Origin: Pempheris klunzingeri
Lineage: Eukaryota; Chordata; Actinopteri; Acropomatiformes; Pempheridae
DNA: 64,000 bases
Assembly: GCF_042242105.1 (NCBI RefSeq)
Contig: NC_092014.1
Coordinates: 6,359,874 to 6,423,873 of the forward strand
Direction: 5' to 3'
Shown here one piece after another: positions 34,701 through 49,600 of this stretch. Each line of letters begins with the position of its first letter. The stretch's first letter is position 1. The translations under genes were made by a program, and so were the position numbers. The notes beneath the pieces were generated by a model. The model saw only the letters and a list, made by a program, of their open reading frames with translations. It made no database searches and had not been told where the DNA came from.

Positions 34701-37073
34701 ATTAAGTAATGTGACTTGGTTCGGATAAGTAGCATAAGATGGATGGATGGATCAACCAATTACAAATTATTAGTTAATTTAAGTTCATTTATCTTGGCTA
34801 AAAACTGACACTTGCTCATTTTGAGCTGATGAGTTTCTTACTGTAGCGAGGAGAAGTGGCTGTCCTGTCTTTCCTACTTTTAGTTTATATGCGTATTATG
34901 TCTCCCAACAGCCTGCAATCTGATACTAAAACATTTTATAACTGACAGTGCAGCCTATGGCAGGAAAGAGAAAATATTCAAGACTTTCATAAGTACACTT
35001 TTTCGATACTTTTTCTTTTGGAGGAAAACTAAATTCTGTGCTTTTTAAGACTTCAAGAAGGTAGAATGTGCTTGAGTAACAATGTTTGGTGAACAGGAAA
35101 CACACATAACTATAACAACTAATATGGCATGCATGGTTTTAATTCAAGAGAGTCCAGACACTGAGAGGGGCATATGTGACACACAGTAGTTGTAATTACA
35201 GTAGTGTCCACTAGGTGTCACAATGTGGCTGCCAAAGCACACACTGAAGCTGAAGGCTGTGTTGAAGACTCTTCAGGAGTCAGTCAGGCTGAATCCAAAT
35301 GTCCACTGACTTGTAGGCGGTTGGCGGTTCGTTCATCACGTCATCACATCAAGTCAGTTAGGGTGCTCGACCACGGGAGGATTAAGTGTGTTACTACACT
35401 CACTTCCATGATGATCAATCTGGATTTCTGATACACACTTCAAACATTTTTTAAGAACGGCTTTCAAAGTTAGGCCTGCTGACATTCGCAATTCATGCAA
35501 GAGAAACCTCACTACATGTTAAATAAACGTATATATGTAATTTATATGTGTGACATTGTAGTTTTATCCTACTGCTGAGATTAACTTCTAATATTAGGTA
35601 TGAACACCAACGCGGAAAGTTGAGCCAAGAAGTGATAACCTTGAAGCTAAGCCTCAAATCCAGACTGTCTCCTTCACAGTGAGGACTAGATGTTCTCTCC
35701 AGAGGGAGGTGGACTCAGATCAGGGTTTTACTTTCTCCAGCAGGCTCAGTTAACCAGAGAGCATAGTTTACTGAAGACAATACATTGTAAAGGGTTACCT
35801 CTCCCTGCCATTGATTTGTTTTTCGCTCATTTTTCTCCAGTGAGACTTTCAAAACTGGCATGTAAAGTAAAGAATATATATGAAAAATATTTATTTGAAC
35901 TCAAACCCAGATCAAGTTTAAGCAGATACAACAAATATTGTGCCCAGTGAACATTTAACCTCACATTATGATTTGTTGTGTGTGCAGCTATCGCAGGTTC
36001 AACCATTTTGATGAGCTGTCAGGACGGTTCTGGTTGCGTTCGTGGGCAGGATCAGCAGACTCGCTTGATAATCCTGCCTTTACACGCTCCGATGAGTTAT
36101 TGCACCTGCGGGCACTCGACCGCCCATGCTGTTACCACGACGACACGCTGTCGCTGGCTTCCACTTGCCCCAGCCACGGAGCACGCATCAATACAATCTA
36201 CCCCCACAGGTACACACACACACACACACACATATCCAATATTACACATCAATGGTTAATATGCTCAACAGTATCAGAGTGTTCAGGGGCAAATGTCTGT
36301 CTGTCCTTCATCTGTCTGTCTAGAAGCAAAACTGTTGTCAGACATCAAGTGAAATTCACATATCACATGAAATACATACCACAGTGGGCATACGATATAA
36401 CATACATGTGCCTGTGCTCTGCTGTCAGGTGTACACTAAATAAAACATTTATATGATAACTAACCAAGAAAATAATCATCAAGACTAAAATCAAGCAAAC
36501 ATATTGCCTGGAGCACGATCTGCAAACTCATCAAGCTTTAAAATCATATAAAATATTGACCAGTAATCTTTTTCTCATACTACGGCTGAATAAATGATTA
36601 AAAACTATATTTCTGGCCCTGTCCTCATCTTTATTTTATTGTCTTACTTTTCTCCTTTTACTCCCAATACACTCGCTCACACATACAATATAAACAATAT
36701 GTATATAAATAATCCATCTTCTCTCTGCATTCCCTGCAGCTCTCAGTACGGTTGGAGGGGGAGCGAGATGAGCATGGGGGATGGTGTGTTGGACTCCGGT
36801 AAGGCCAGTGACCTTTCTGTCTGTAGCTGGCCTGTGGAACCCATCCAGTGGACTCCCTTCCCACTTCTGCAGCAACTGGCCTCCCACAGGACGCCCACAG
36901 TGAGTGTTGGACTGCATGTGTGTGAGAGAGAGTTATATATCCAGTATACATTTGGTTTCATCATGTGCTGTTTATGTGTTGTTCCCCTGTGAAACCAGGT
37001 GAGGGTGTCGAGGCCGCGGTCTTACTGTGAGGGCATGGAGCTGGTAGACCTGGGGAAGAGCTGGACTGCTTGA
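28789..37073 (+). CDS. Mucin-like single-pass membrane protein with CUB-like, SEA-like and EGF domains
   Basis: Exons: 28789-28831, 29364-29747, 30148-32184, 32270-32358, 32459-32517, 33305-33468, 33954-34119, 34215-34406, 35988-36209, 36740-36899 and 36999-37073, giving 1,196 residues in one frame. A signal peptide (about 1-15) is followed by a CUB-like domain (about 20-142, with CGG...G.I..P and 'C.W.I..PPG'). One 2,037-nt exon encodes a Ser/Thr/Pro-rich mucin stretch (143-821). Then come a SEA-like region (about 822-925), an EGF domain with C-x4-C-x5-C-x9-C-x-C-x12-C spacing (ending Cys995), a membrane helix (1004-1027) and a tail of about 170 residues with an NPAF motif. The layout recalls IMPG-type or membrane mucins, but I cannot name an orthologue. 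It likely acts as an adhesive or shielding cell-surface glycoprotein; that is inference. Confidence 0.8.
32640..33060. repeat. Old interspersed repeat in the intron before exon 6 of the mucin-like gene
   Basis: Phrases such as 'ccactttggcctccatggtaatatt', 'gatgtttgacacagatgtctatggtgcccacaggatgaa' (given here in parts) and 'gctaacatcagcatgtta' belong to a common diverged teleost repeat. The FBXL18 intron at 48870-49430 seems to carry the same kind of repeat in the other orientation. No superfamily is assigned. Confidence 0.4.
34407..35987. other. Long intron of the mucin-like gene, no recognised element
   Basis: This 1.6-kb intron sits between the membrane-segment exon and the tail exon. It is AT-rich, and no RNA gene or transposon was recognised. 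Confidence 0.5.
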
Positions 37074-37439
37074 ATCTGTTTTGACACTGGTATTTGCGGG
37101 GCATTTTTGCATTTTAGGCCTCAAGTGTTCTTATTTTGTTGATTAAAAACTGTAAAACAATAAGTGTAAATTTGTGTATATAATTGTATATTTTGTTAAA
37201 CTGCTTCATTTTCCAGTTTGAATCTGTTGTCTGTTTTCTATATGTTCCCTCTAACCCCAGAGCTCTTATGTAGGATATAGTGTAAAGATAGAAAACGTCT
37301 TGTATAATGCTAACAAGCACAAATCTTAATCAGGGCAAGAACAAATTTAGTGTATTTTCTGCTTTTAGAAATTGAAACGTGCGCATTTAAACATACTGAG
37401 CTTTCCACTCTGAGGTCATCGCATAGCAAGGAAAGTTTA

Positions 37440-37990
37440 TTTGAGTGCCACCTTATATAAACGAAGGCAGTTAAAGGGCTTTACATAATGCTTTAAAACA
37501 TTTTACAGGAAATACAGCATAAACCACAAATGAGGTCAAGATGGATATGGATGAAGGTCTAAATGCTTCAAGGAAAACTTTGACATAATTCACTTTCCTG
37601 CAGAGTGAGAGATGAAAAGATCGACACCACTCTTATATCCGTACAGTGAATGTGAAGCTCGACCAGCAGCTGGTTGGCTTAGTATAGCACAAAGACTGGA
37701 AACAGTGGGAAACAGCTAGGTTAGCTCTGTCTCAAGGTGAAAAAAATCTACCTACTGCCACCTAAATATTACTATCTACTAAATATTACTTTGTGTTTGT
37801 TTAATTTGTAAATTAAGGGGTTGTGTGCACTGGTGCGTTTGTGTGTGTGGGGGGGGCAAAAAATAGTCCAGCAACCAAACAGCTGTTTCCACCTTTTCCC
37901 AGCTAAGCTAACCAGATGCTGGCTGTTGCTTCAAATTTGCCTTAAAGGCATTAGGGTGGTTTCAATCTTCCCATCTGTGTTTCAGCAGGA
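37440..37990. repeat. Two diverged teleost interspersed repeats
   Basis: 37440-37540 resembles 'gcacctt.tataaa...aa(g)ggctttacata', a common fish repeat. 37610-37970 contains 'ccagcagctggttggcttagtatagcacaaagactgg' (quoted in part) and 'gggaaacagctaggttagctctgt', phrases known from another abundant fish repeat. Families are from memory and unnamed. Confidence 0.45.
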
Positions 37991-39731
37991 AAGCAAATAG
38001 ATTCAGTCAAATGCAGCAGCAAAAAATGCAATATAATGTTTTTTAAACCTATTGTATTTAAAAGTAGTCAAAGGTGGGCTGGGTTTTGTAGAATAGAGTA
38101 GAATAAAGCTTTATTGTCCGCGAGCATGGAAAATCTTTCTTATATGGCAGTTCATTAAAACATTAAAACATGCGCACACACACACACACACAGCACATAA
38201 CACTGACAGCAGGAATGCTCTAAGTAATCAAATACAACATTTAAGAAAAAGATTAGAAAGAAATTTGATTCTTTAGAATTGAGCTAGCTAATTGCCTGTG
38301 GGATTAATTACTCCTTAATCCCTCCAAAATATCTTATGGATGTTTGTTCCACATAAAACAGTATCACCTGCACAGCAAAGTAGGAAACTGTCCTGGGGCC
38401 CCAGACCCCCAGGGTCCCCAAAAGCCTCAACGTATTGGTTGTGCATGATTTAATTTAATAAATTTGTTAAAGAACTAACAAAGTATGCAATCAACTAATG
38501 TGTGTCCCTCATTATTGTTGTATCTAATCCTGTGGCCCGGTCTCATAGGGGTTTTAGACTTTATTAGAAAAACAAGTTGTCTGCCCCTGGGCTCCCGAAT
38601 CTGGCTGTGGTTCAAACTCTGTGGTGCATAGTAACTAAATGCTGCTTCTCCGTGTTTAATTTGGACCCTGGGAATGGTTAACAGACAGTAGATGAGCTCA
38701 GAGGCTGAGATGGCTCATAGGGTCAGAGGTGTATTTGGGCCTTAACCACTAAGAGATCGATACACAAGTAGTAAATTAACTCTATTCTCTGACACACTGG
38801 AGGCCACAGCAGAGACCGGAGGATTGGCGTGATGTGTACGCTTTTCTTTGCCATTGGCAGGCTAAAGTTGACTGAGCATTTTCTAATATTCTCCCTCTGC
38901 TAACATTCAATTTCAAAGAGTATTTCACATACCGTCTTGCTCTCTCTTTCTTACTCAAGCGCTCACACAAGCCACACCTCTCAATGCTGTGTATGAAACT
39001 CAGCTGGAATGTGATGCCATAAATGACTGGGAAAGACTGGTAGAGAGTGAAACTGGCAAATATGTAACGCCGACCTTCTGCTGCACTCCTATAATTGTCC
39101 CTGTCCTGGGAAAAGGAAAAAGGGAGTGATCGATTCGAGGAGGGAGGAAATGTGGCCAGTGAATGTGTGTTTAAGGCAGAGAGAGAGAGAGTGCTAGAGA
39201 CAGGGAGAGGGATGAGTGAAAAGTGGACAGAAGCTACCTGCTAGCTTCTTCCTTATACGGTCTTAGTCAGAGCCGAGAGCCAAGCCCGTGAGTTTCTCTG
39301 ACTGTGTGAGTGAGCAATGCAGAGGGATGTGTGTGTCATGCACACCACTGAGGTTTTGAAATGGCCTGAAGAACGGCATGAGTGTACATATTGAGGAATA
39401 TCTGTCAGGGAGGAAGTTAAAAAAAAAAAAAGTGGTGTTATCTCTCTTCCTCTCAGTATAACTGTATGGGTACTGCTGAAGGATACAGGAAAATTAAGGT
39501 GAAAAGTGCTAAAGCAACATGCTCTCTCTCTCTCTCTCTCTTGCAGGCACACACACACACACACACAAACACAAAACCTTAAAAAGGGAGATTCATTCAT
39601 TTCCTCAGACTGGTCACATGACCTGAGCAGTGCATTCTTCCCCCCATGTGACTCGCTCCAATATCTCCTTATATGGACGTCATCCAAAGGAACTCTTAAA
39701 GGGATGGTTGTCCTGCCCTGGGTCTATACTT

Positions 39732-39732
<1 letters not shown>

Positions 39733-39823
<91 letters not shown>
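39733..39823. repeat. Long uninterrupted (TG)n microsatellite
   Basis: About 91 bp of perfect TG repeat, the longest simple repeat in the window. The perfect run suggests it is highly variable in length between individuals. Confidence 0.97.
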
Positions 39824-39826
<3 letters not shown>

Positions 39827-40749
39827 AGCAGGATGATGCCAGTCTGAAAAGCCAATTCCCTGATCAGCTCCTTCACCCTCCTCTGTTGTACTGTCCTCAG
39901 CTGCTCCATACATTGTTACATATGGCTGTTTTATGTGTGTTTGTGGGCCATGTGGTCACTTCCTGCGTGCATCTGCAGAAGTGAAGCACTCTTAAACCTA
40001 CTTCCTGTCTCTTTCAGTGAGCTGGCTCCCATATATCCTTATTAGGAACACATAGAGCCACTGTGAATTCCCAGTGTAAGTTTATGAGTCTTTGTCCAGT
40101 GCCCTTATTGAGTTAAAACGGCACCCTGACCCACCCTCTTAGCCTCTGGTCAACTTATAAGATGAGTTTTGCTTTATGAATTGTGCCTTCTTAAAATAAA
40201 CGTAACATCTCAAGTATTTCAGGTGGGAGATGCACAAAGATTCGGCCTTGAGTGACACACTTGGGTGTGTCTACAAGCAGGTGTGTGCACATTTTATGAA
40301 GTGAGTCACATTCCTGAATGATAATTTCATAACAGGCTTTCATTTTGACACCAAACATACGTATGTTACAGGAAATTACACACCTCTCTATATTGCTGCT
40401 TAATCTGCCTCCTCCACTTACTTAAGCATTACCAAACAAGTGATGAGAGATAAGAGATTTACAGCCTCCTAGGCATGTGCTGTAAACATATCTCAGCTTG
40501 ACCACGTCTCACAGTTGCTCTACCATGTGTGTGTGAGTGTGTGTGTGTGTGTTTGCTATGCCAGGGCAGACTTGTCAGTCAGGGTGTTAACAGTACTGTC
40601 AGTGACCCTGAGAGTGCAACCACCTCATGTCCTGGCACTGCTCACCACCAGTATCTGCCATGAGTGAGGGAAGTCTGCTTAGCAAGTGCATTTGCACAAT
40701 CCTCAGTTCTGTTGCATTCCTGCATGTCCTTCACTTAAATATGATGAAT

Positions 40750-40785
<36 letters not shown>

Positions 40786-41229
40786 CTGCAATTTGGATCT
40801 TCTTCCACTGCACGAAGAGAGAACAGGAGGCTAATAGCATGGGTGTTATTAATCAAATGCGGCTAAAGATTTGCGCAGCCAGGATATGGAGGCCCATTAC
40901 CAGTGTCAAAGTCTGCTCAAGGTCCCAATATAAAACACATAAAATCACACATTTCAACATGTGTCACACTCAAGGACTGTGCTGTGTGCTCAGTAGTTAC
41001 AGTTAAGTGAATTGTTGTCAAGCTTGTCTGCAATCACACGCGTGTCTCCCCACCCCCGCTGGAATCATAAAAGTGACACACACAGATATAAAAATGTGTT
41101 TTATTGATCACCGTCCGACTTGATAATATTGATAGTATATGGGTTAGTTTTGGTGCCGCACGTCCCCTCTGTCCTGTCAGAGCGCAGAGCTGCTATCTGC
41201 ATGCGCCACACCCAGTGGACGCGGCAGGA

Positions 41230-41234
41230 CCAAT
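41230..41234 (+). promoter_or_regulatory. CCAAT box of the beta-actin promoter
   Basis: CCAAT lies 30 bp upstream of the CArG box and about 93 bp upstream of the inferred start of transcription. That is the position known for vertebrate beta-actin promoters (NF-Y site). Confidence 0.75.
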
Positions 41235-41259
41235 GAGAGCGCGCCGTGCGGAAAGTTCT

Positions 41260-41269
41260 CCTTTTATGG
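41260..41269 (+). promoter_or_regulatory. Promoter CArG box (SRF site)
   Basis: CCTTTTATGG fits CC(A/T)6GG exactly and lies between the CCAAT and TATA elements, as in other vertebrate beta-actin genes, where serum response factor binds and gives growth-factor and actin-level control. Confidence 0.85.
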
Positions 41270-41293
41270 AGAGGGGCTGCAGCGCCAGCTCCG

Positions 41294-41299
41294 ATATAA
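41294..41299 (+). promoter_or_regulatory. TATA-like box of beta-actin
   Basis: 'atataa' lies 34 bp after the CArG box. The CCAAT/CArG/TATA spacing matches the classical -91/-62/-29 layout, so transcription should start near 41323. Confidence 0.65.
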
Positions 41300-41322
41300 C
41301 CCTGCAATTTATTGGCCTCCAT

Positions 41323-41406
41323 TGCAGTCAAGTGCAGACACTAAATCCTACCGGAGTGTAGCGCTCAGTCACAGTCCTCCTCAGCCGAAAACCCTCCCTC
41401 ACACAG
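41323..41406 (+). other. actb: Noncoding first exon of beta-actin (start inferred)
   Basis: The exon ends at a consensus donor (acacag|gtaagc). Its start is inferred from the TATA spacing. It is purely 5' UTR, as in other vertebrate cytoplasmic actins. Intron 1 runs to 42505. Confidence 0.65.
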
Positions 41407-42293
41407 GTAAGCCCTGCTGGATGAAGACAGAAGTTTTTCAGCCATGCTTTATATGTTTTATGTGTGAATTTTATATTTTAAGCTGAAAGTTGAATGTAGT
41501 TCGCCGGTTAAGTTCTGACCAGTTCAAGCGACCGTTGGAACTTGCATTCGCTCGGTCACGTACCATTAGTCATTCATTTTTTGCTCACTTTTTACTAATT
41601 GGTTTTCTAATTACAGTTTGAATGGCAGCTGAAGTGTTAACACTGGATAAAGCTATGTGTCTGCTTGCTGTCGTTTTACATTTAAACACGCATACCGTGA
41701 TGTGACCCGTGCTGTCATCACTTCATCAGTCTGACAAATCAGACTGCGTTTAACAGCTTGACCTTCTCGTTTACATGTAAGCATCTGCTCTGGCACGGTT
41801 TGGCACGGTTTGGCGTCTCCGATTTCACACACACAGACTGACACATGATGGCTGATTAGCCGGATTAAACTTAAAGACCTCATTAAAATTGCAGGTAGGC
41901 GTTTGGAAATGCCAGAAACATTAGATGTATTTAGTTATTGGAGGATGAAGTTGATGTTGCATACAGCGGATATCTGTCAGAAGTTGGCTTTTTTTTATTT
42001 TATTTATTTTTTATTTCCTCTCCCAACACAACCTTGTAAGTATGATGGTCACGACCTGAGGCTAATGATGCACCTGATGGCTGACATGACAGGAAATAGA
42101 AGTTGATTCACCTCCAGAGGTTTAAGAGCTGCTGATTTTTAAAGCCTAAGTCAGGGATGTGGTGCTGGTTAATTCCCTTATGATGATCCCGGTGGAGGGA
42201 GTGGCCGCTTGTCTGTGTCATTTGAGGTTTAACGACACACGGGGCGGCTTCACGGGCCGGGCTGCCGCCGCCTCTAAGCTGCTCTCACTTTTG

Positions 42294-42303
42294 CCTTATA
42301 TGG
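42294..42303 (+). promoter_or_regulatory. Intron 1 CArG box
   Basis: CCTTATATGG fits CC(A/T)6GG and lies about 200 bp before the coding exon. A conserved CArG-containing enhancer in intron 1 is known for vertebrate beta-actin genes, so this is its likely counterpart. Confidence 0.7.
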
Positions 42304-42469
42304 CCATGGCTAGGCCGAGGGAGACACTGCCTTTGTTCCTCAGCTCTGGATTTGGACTGGGACCTGCGCCAGTGCGACATCCAGCGTCCAGTCTGCATAA
42401 CGACAAGGCTCTAACCCAGTTGATGTTTGCCAGATGTAACCCTTAACTGCCTCTCGGCATCAGTCTTAA

Positions 42470-44765
<2,296 letters not shown>

Positions 44766-45273
44766 ACAGACTGTCAGTCCCCTCCCTGAAACACACACTG
44801 CTACAAACCCAAACGACTGGCTCTGCATACATGTCTACACCAACACACTGGTGTATGCTGAGACCACAACACCTCTTCCCATTTCCCTCATCACTATGGC
44901 TATGGCACCATGCCCCCTGATGGGGAGAAACTCTGCAGGAAGTACAGAGCTTCCCAGGCGGTGTGAATGTGTGAGGAACATGATGTCCATTGTCGTGTTT
45001 GTGTAGGTCATTCCAGATGTCTTTGTTCACCACCTTATTTGCCTCTATGAAGGTTTATTCTCTGGTGGGCCCACTGCCCAACAGACCTGTAGTATTGCTT
45101 AATATGTAAATTATGTAATCTGAAACTTGTTTTGTTTTTGTACTTTCAGCCTTAAACGATACTTGGTCCAGTTTGTTTTTGTCATTATGCAAAAGACAAA
45201 GCTTCTACCTTGTATGGGGGGTGTATGAAGGTTTGTGCTGGGGGTTCTAAGCCTCTGATGTTCACAACAACCC

Positions 45274-45279
45274 AATAAA
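45274..45279 (+). terminator. Poly(A) signal of beta-actin
   Basis: AATAAA about 510 bp after the stop codon, a normal 3' UTR length for fish beta-actin. Cleavage is probably near 45300. Confidence 0.75.
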
Positions 45280-45300
45280 GCGCACATGTCTGAGACTCTG

Positions 45301-46430
45301 GTCTGTCTACTTGGCCTTTTATTCATCTTGGCTCACAAATATGAAGGGAAGTGTTCATCCCAAAGATTAAGAATATTTTGAATACTTTCATCCATCTTAA
45401 AAACCATAAAGTGACCAAATCTAACCTGACTGTTCTAAAAGCAGCAAAACCAAACTTTTTACAGCTGTGTTTCAAGCCTACAGGCCACGGTGAGTTCTGC
45501 ACTATGAAGAGGTTTTGGTGGGGGAATCACATTTAATAACACTACCATCTAGTAGTGGGCAACTAAATTATTGGATTAATTTTATATGAAGGAATAAAAT
45601 TAAAGTGTTTCTGTTCTATGCTCTTTTTTTGCACTTGCAATATTTTGAATGCATTTTTTCATTATAGTATAATTCTGAGGTAGGCTAATGCTAATTTTAC
45701 AGTGGCAAAAGTACTTAAATCTTATACTGACGTAAAATTATCTAACAGTGTAGAAAACAAAGGTACAAACAGATTAGCATCCAAATATACTTGAAGTACA
45801 GAAAGTAGGTAAGAACTCTACATGGGATGTCCCATTTCTGAAAAATGTATTACTGAATTATACTTATGATTTACAGTGTAAACATTACTTTAATGTTGCA
45901 GCTGGTAAAGGTGGCATTAATATATTACATATACTGTCAGGTTGCTTGCCAATTTCAGTGGGACCAGTAAAGTCTTATCTTCACCTATTATACATTTTTT
46001 TTGGTGATTATATTTTGTATTAATACTGAATCTGTAAAAAAAAAACTAGGGACTAATTTTAGCAAATAAATGTGGTGTAAAAAGTGTATTTTTCTCTGAA
46101 ATGTGACAGGAGTAGTATAATGAGGCAAAAATATATACTAAAAAATAAGTAAAACCGTGAAGTTGCACTTGAGTAAATGCAAAGCTTCTTTTTTTCTTTT
46201 ATCATAAGTCTTACAAAAAAACTTTTGCACAGCAATTTGACCGATTCTTTACTATTATTCAATTTAAATATTATCGTCTTCAAAAAAATATTTTCTAATT
46301 AAATTGTTTTGAGTACTAGTTTACTGGATACTACTTTTTAAATTCTGTCTTTATTTCCTTTCGCAGTTTTACTTAATGTTATAAGAAATGTAAATTCTAT
46401 CCAACAAAAAGAGAAAAACATGGATCGGAC
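45301..46430. other. Intergenic region between beta-actin and FBXL18
   Basis: AT-rich, with no gene, RNA gene or clear repeat recognised. GC content rises from 46430 toward the presumed FBXL18 promoter and first exon. Confidence 0.6.
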
Positions 46431-46600
46431 GGGGACAGGAAGTGTGTCCGTCACTGACAGCCTTCCGTCACTGTGCAGCAGCAAATGTAGTCCGGCCTGT
46501 CAACGGTTGGACGTTTAGCCGCCTGTGGCTCGGTGTGAGGCAGCCTCATCGGAACATGAATCTCTGGCTGTCTGGGTGAACATCTGAAGTCCTGCCGATC

Positions 46601-49600
46601 ATGAGTTGGACCGTGACAAGGATGTTCGAGGACACGCATCCACAAATTGAACCGGTGCGTTAATAATAAACCGACGAACCGGCGAACACTTCAGTGGTTG
46701 TTAACGGTAACGCGGAGGTGCAGCAAGTGAAGTAAGATTAGCTTAGTTAGCTAACGTTAACGCTAAGTTGTGGTAGTTTGATCAGACTAGGCTTCAGCCA
46801 AACTTCAATTTAGTTTTTCAAACAAGTATGGGCAGGACGTATAGACATTGTGGCTGGATGGCGTGTGTTTTGGTGTCTCTTTTCAAAATGTTATGCCCAA
46901 ATTAACCTGTTAATGAACAAGAATAATACTCGGTGTAAATGAGTGGACAGACAGACAGACAAGCGGGCATTAGGCTGGTGGTAATGCTGATATTAATATA
47001 TTCATACGCTTTTGAACCTTGCTTCAAAGTGTTCTGTATCAGGAGAAAAATATACTAACACTATAACCTAAAGCTAAAAAGTCTATATCATCGTCAAATG
47101 TTAGCCTACATTTTTGAAAAATCAATTGAGAAAAGGTTTGTGGATAAAATAGCCAGTAAGGAATGTCTGTTTTTGACAAATCCAGCAAAGTAAGTACTTG
47201 ACAAATACCTGACATAGATGCAGAAATCATTTTTAAAAATCCAATATTGTCAGAAAATAGTCCTGCACATTGATTTGCAGCATTTCCACACACTGAGAAA
47301 TTCAGTGGAGACCTAGCACAGTAAAAGTGACACTGCAGAGGCTCTGATGGTATAAATCACCATATCACCCAGCCGTAATCTGGTGTCTTAATATCAACTT
47401 CTCTACTCTTTGTTGGACCTCAGTTACAAAATATCAAAAGTAAGTAAGTAACAGCAACCAGACATTAAAGGAATAGTGCGGATTATTTGAAGTAGGGTTG
47501 TATGAGGTACTTATCTATAGTTAGTTTGTTCCTTACAGTAGATTGCGGCTGGTACACTCCCAGTTTGAAGAAGCAGTCCGGAGTCCTGGCACAGACGCCA
47601 AGCAATGTACTGCTGTGGATGTGGTCAGCAGAGAAAATGTCCTACAGCCACCTAAAAAAAACCCACCTAAAAAAGTAAATATCAACTTAAGTGTATGCTA
47701 TATTTTGAATATTTTGACAGCTTTACTTTGCCGTCAGATGACCCTTTCCATCGAAACTAAGGCTTTTCTCTCTTTCTCTTTAAAGCCAGCAGACTCCATT
47801 CACAAAACTAGTAATTTTACCTTGCAGAAAATGTGAGTTGCTAGTGTGCCGCTTTTAGGTGGGATTTTATTTAAGGTGGCTAAAAAAAGTTTGTATGCTG
47901 ACCTCATCCACAGCAGCGCATTGCTTAGCATCTGTGCCGAGACTCCTGCCTGTTCCTCCAAACTGAGGCCATGCTGACCACACTGTGAGTTATATACGAC
48001 TATGGTTAAGTACCTGATACAGCCCCACAACAAATAACCATCCCTTTGAGGAAAGATTTGTAGCATCTTGTTAATTCTTCCCAAAGGTTGACTGACACCC
48101 GTGACACTGTTTGATGTCTCTCTCAGGCTGTGTGTGATGAGGACACAATGTCTTCCACCTCGGTGGGAATGTCAGACTTGTCAGATGAGATCCTGCTGTG
48201 CATCCTCCGCCATGTTCCAGTGTGCGACCTGTTAAGGAATGTGGCAAACGTCTGCCAAAAGTTATACATACTGTGCCACGATAAGACCCTGCTCACAAGC
48301 GTCAGCCTATCTGAGGAGTATGAGGTAAAGCTGCTAAGTTTAAACTGCTAAGCCATGTTTGAACATTGTTGTAATGAATAATTTTCTAGTAATCTTGAAG
48401 TTCAAGTATGTATGTGAAACCTCTTTGTTTGTTTTTTTCTCTCCAGGCAGAGGATCTATTGGTCCGGTACATATTGAAGGAGTTGGCCATTTCCAATCAT
48501 GTGCAGTCTCTCAGCCTGAATGGTTGCTACTGGCTGGCTGGCTCTACAGTGGAGCTTAGCGCTCGCTGCAGAGGAGTGACACACCTCGATGTCACCGGCT
48601 GCCGCATCTCCTCCCTTCGTCTCTCCCGCCTCCTCTCCTCCCTCTCTCTACTCAGATCATTTGCTTTTGACGTGAGGCCAGGTTTCAACTCTGCTATGCT
48701 CAGTTCAGAGGCAGTGGGATCACTGAGCCGCCTGTCGGAGCTCAGACAGACGCTGTTGACTCCGAGTTATGGTGTGGTGCCATGCTGCGCACAACTCCGC
48801 AAGTAAGAATCTGTCGGATTTCACAGATTTCACATTTGACCTGTGTCTAGTCACCTCCTATTTTTAGAGATAAGAGACTTTATTTATCAAATTTAGCAAT
48901 TCACTTGTTACAGCAACAGAGGAGACAGAAAAGGTGCAGAAACAAAGTGTCAGTAACAGAAGTAGTGCAAAAACAAGGGATATAACAAATATAAACATAA
49001 ATCTAATTAAAAAAATATGAGAAAAATGTGTATTGCACAGGATATTTTCTACCCAGTGTATAAGTACTGGACAAAATAAGATTTGACATTATGTTGGCGC
49101 GAGATGAAGGATTAAGGACTCACCAAAGTGATTACAGTTCTTCCAGAGGGGGGCAACCTCATGGTGGCACTAGATGAAAAGTCAGAACCATGAATGTCTG
49201 CATAAAATTCATCTTGCAGATGTTGTGATATTTCACAGGATAAATGAAACATTTGACATGTTAGAGTCACCACAGGAAAAAGTCAGGGATAGAGTCAAGT
49301 AGGATTCATCCTCTGAGAACCATGATTGTCTGTACAAAATTGAATTCCAGTGCATCCAATTGTTGTTGAGATATTTTAGTCTAGACCAAAGCAAAGTGGT
49401 GGACTGACCGACATGCAGTCAGTGCTTCACCTGTTTGTGTAGTGTGTCGCAATCAAATCTGGCTCTATCCTGTAATTGAATTAAAATTCACAATGTGTCT
49501 GAGATGCTGAACTGTTAAAGATGCCAAATACTAATTCAGACATGTCAACCTTCAATTCACACATAGGAACACATCACTGTGTATAGAAAAATGGACAAGA

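Larger units (their letters stand above)
37074..41229. other. Gene-free region between the mucin-like gene and beta-actin
   Basis: No coding region is supported. An ATTAAA poly(A)-type signal at 37142 may serve the upstream gene. The stretch holds diverged interspersed repeats (37440-37990), a tandem-A and a CT run near 39421 and 39525, a long TG tract (39733-39823) and a second TG run (about 40751-40784). Open frames here are repeat translations. Confidence 0.6.
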
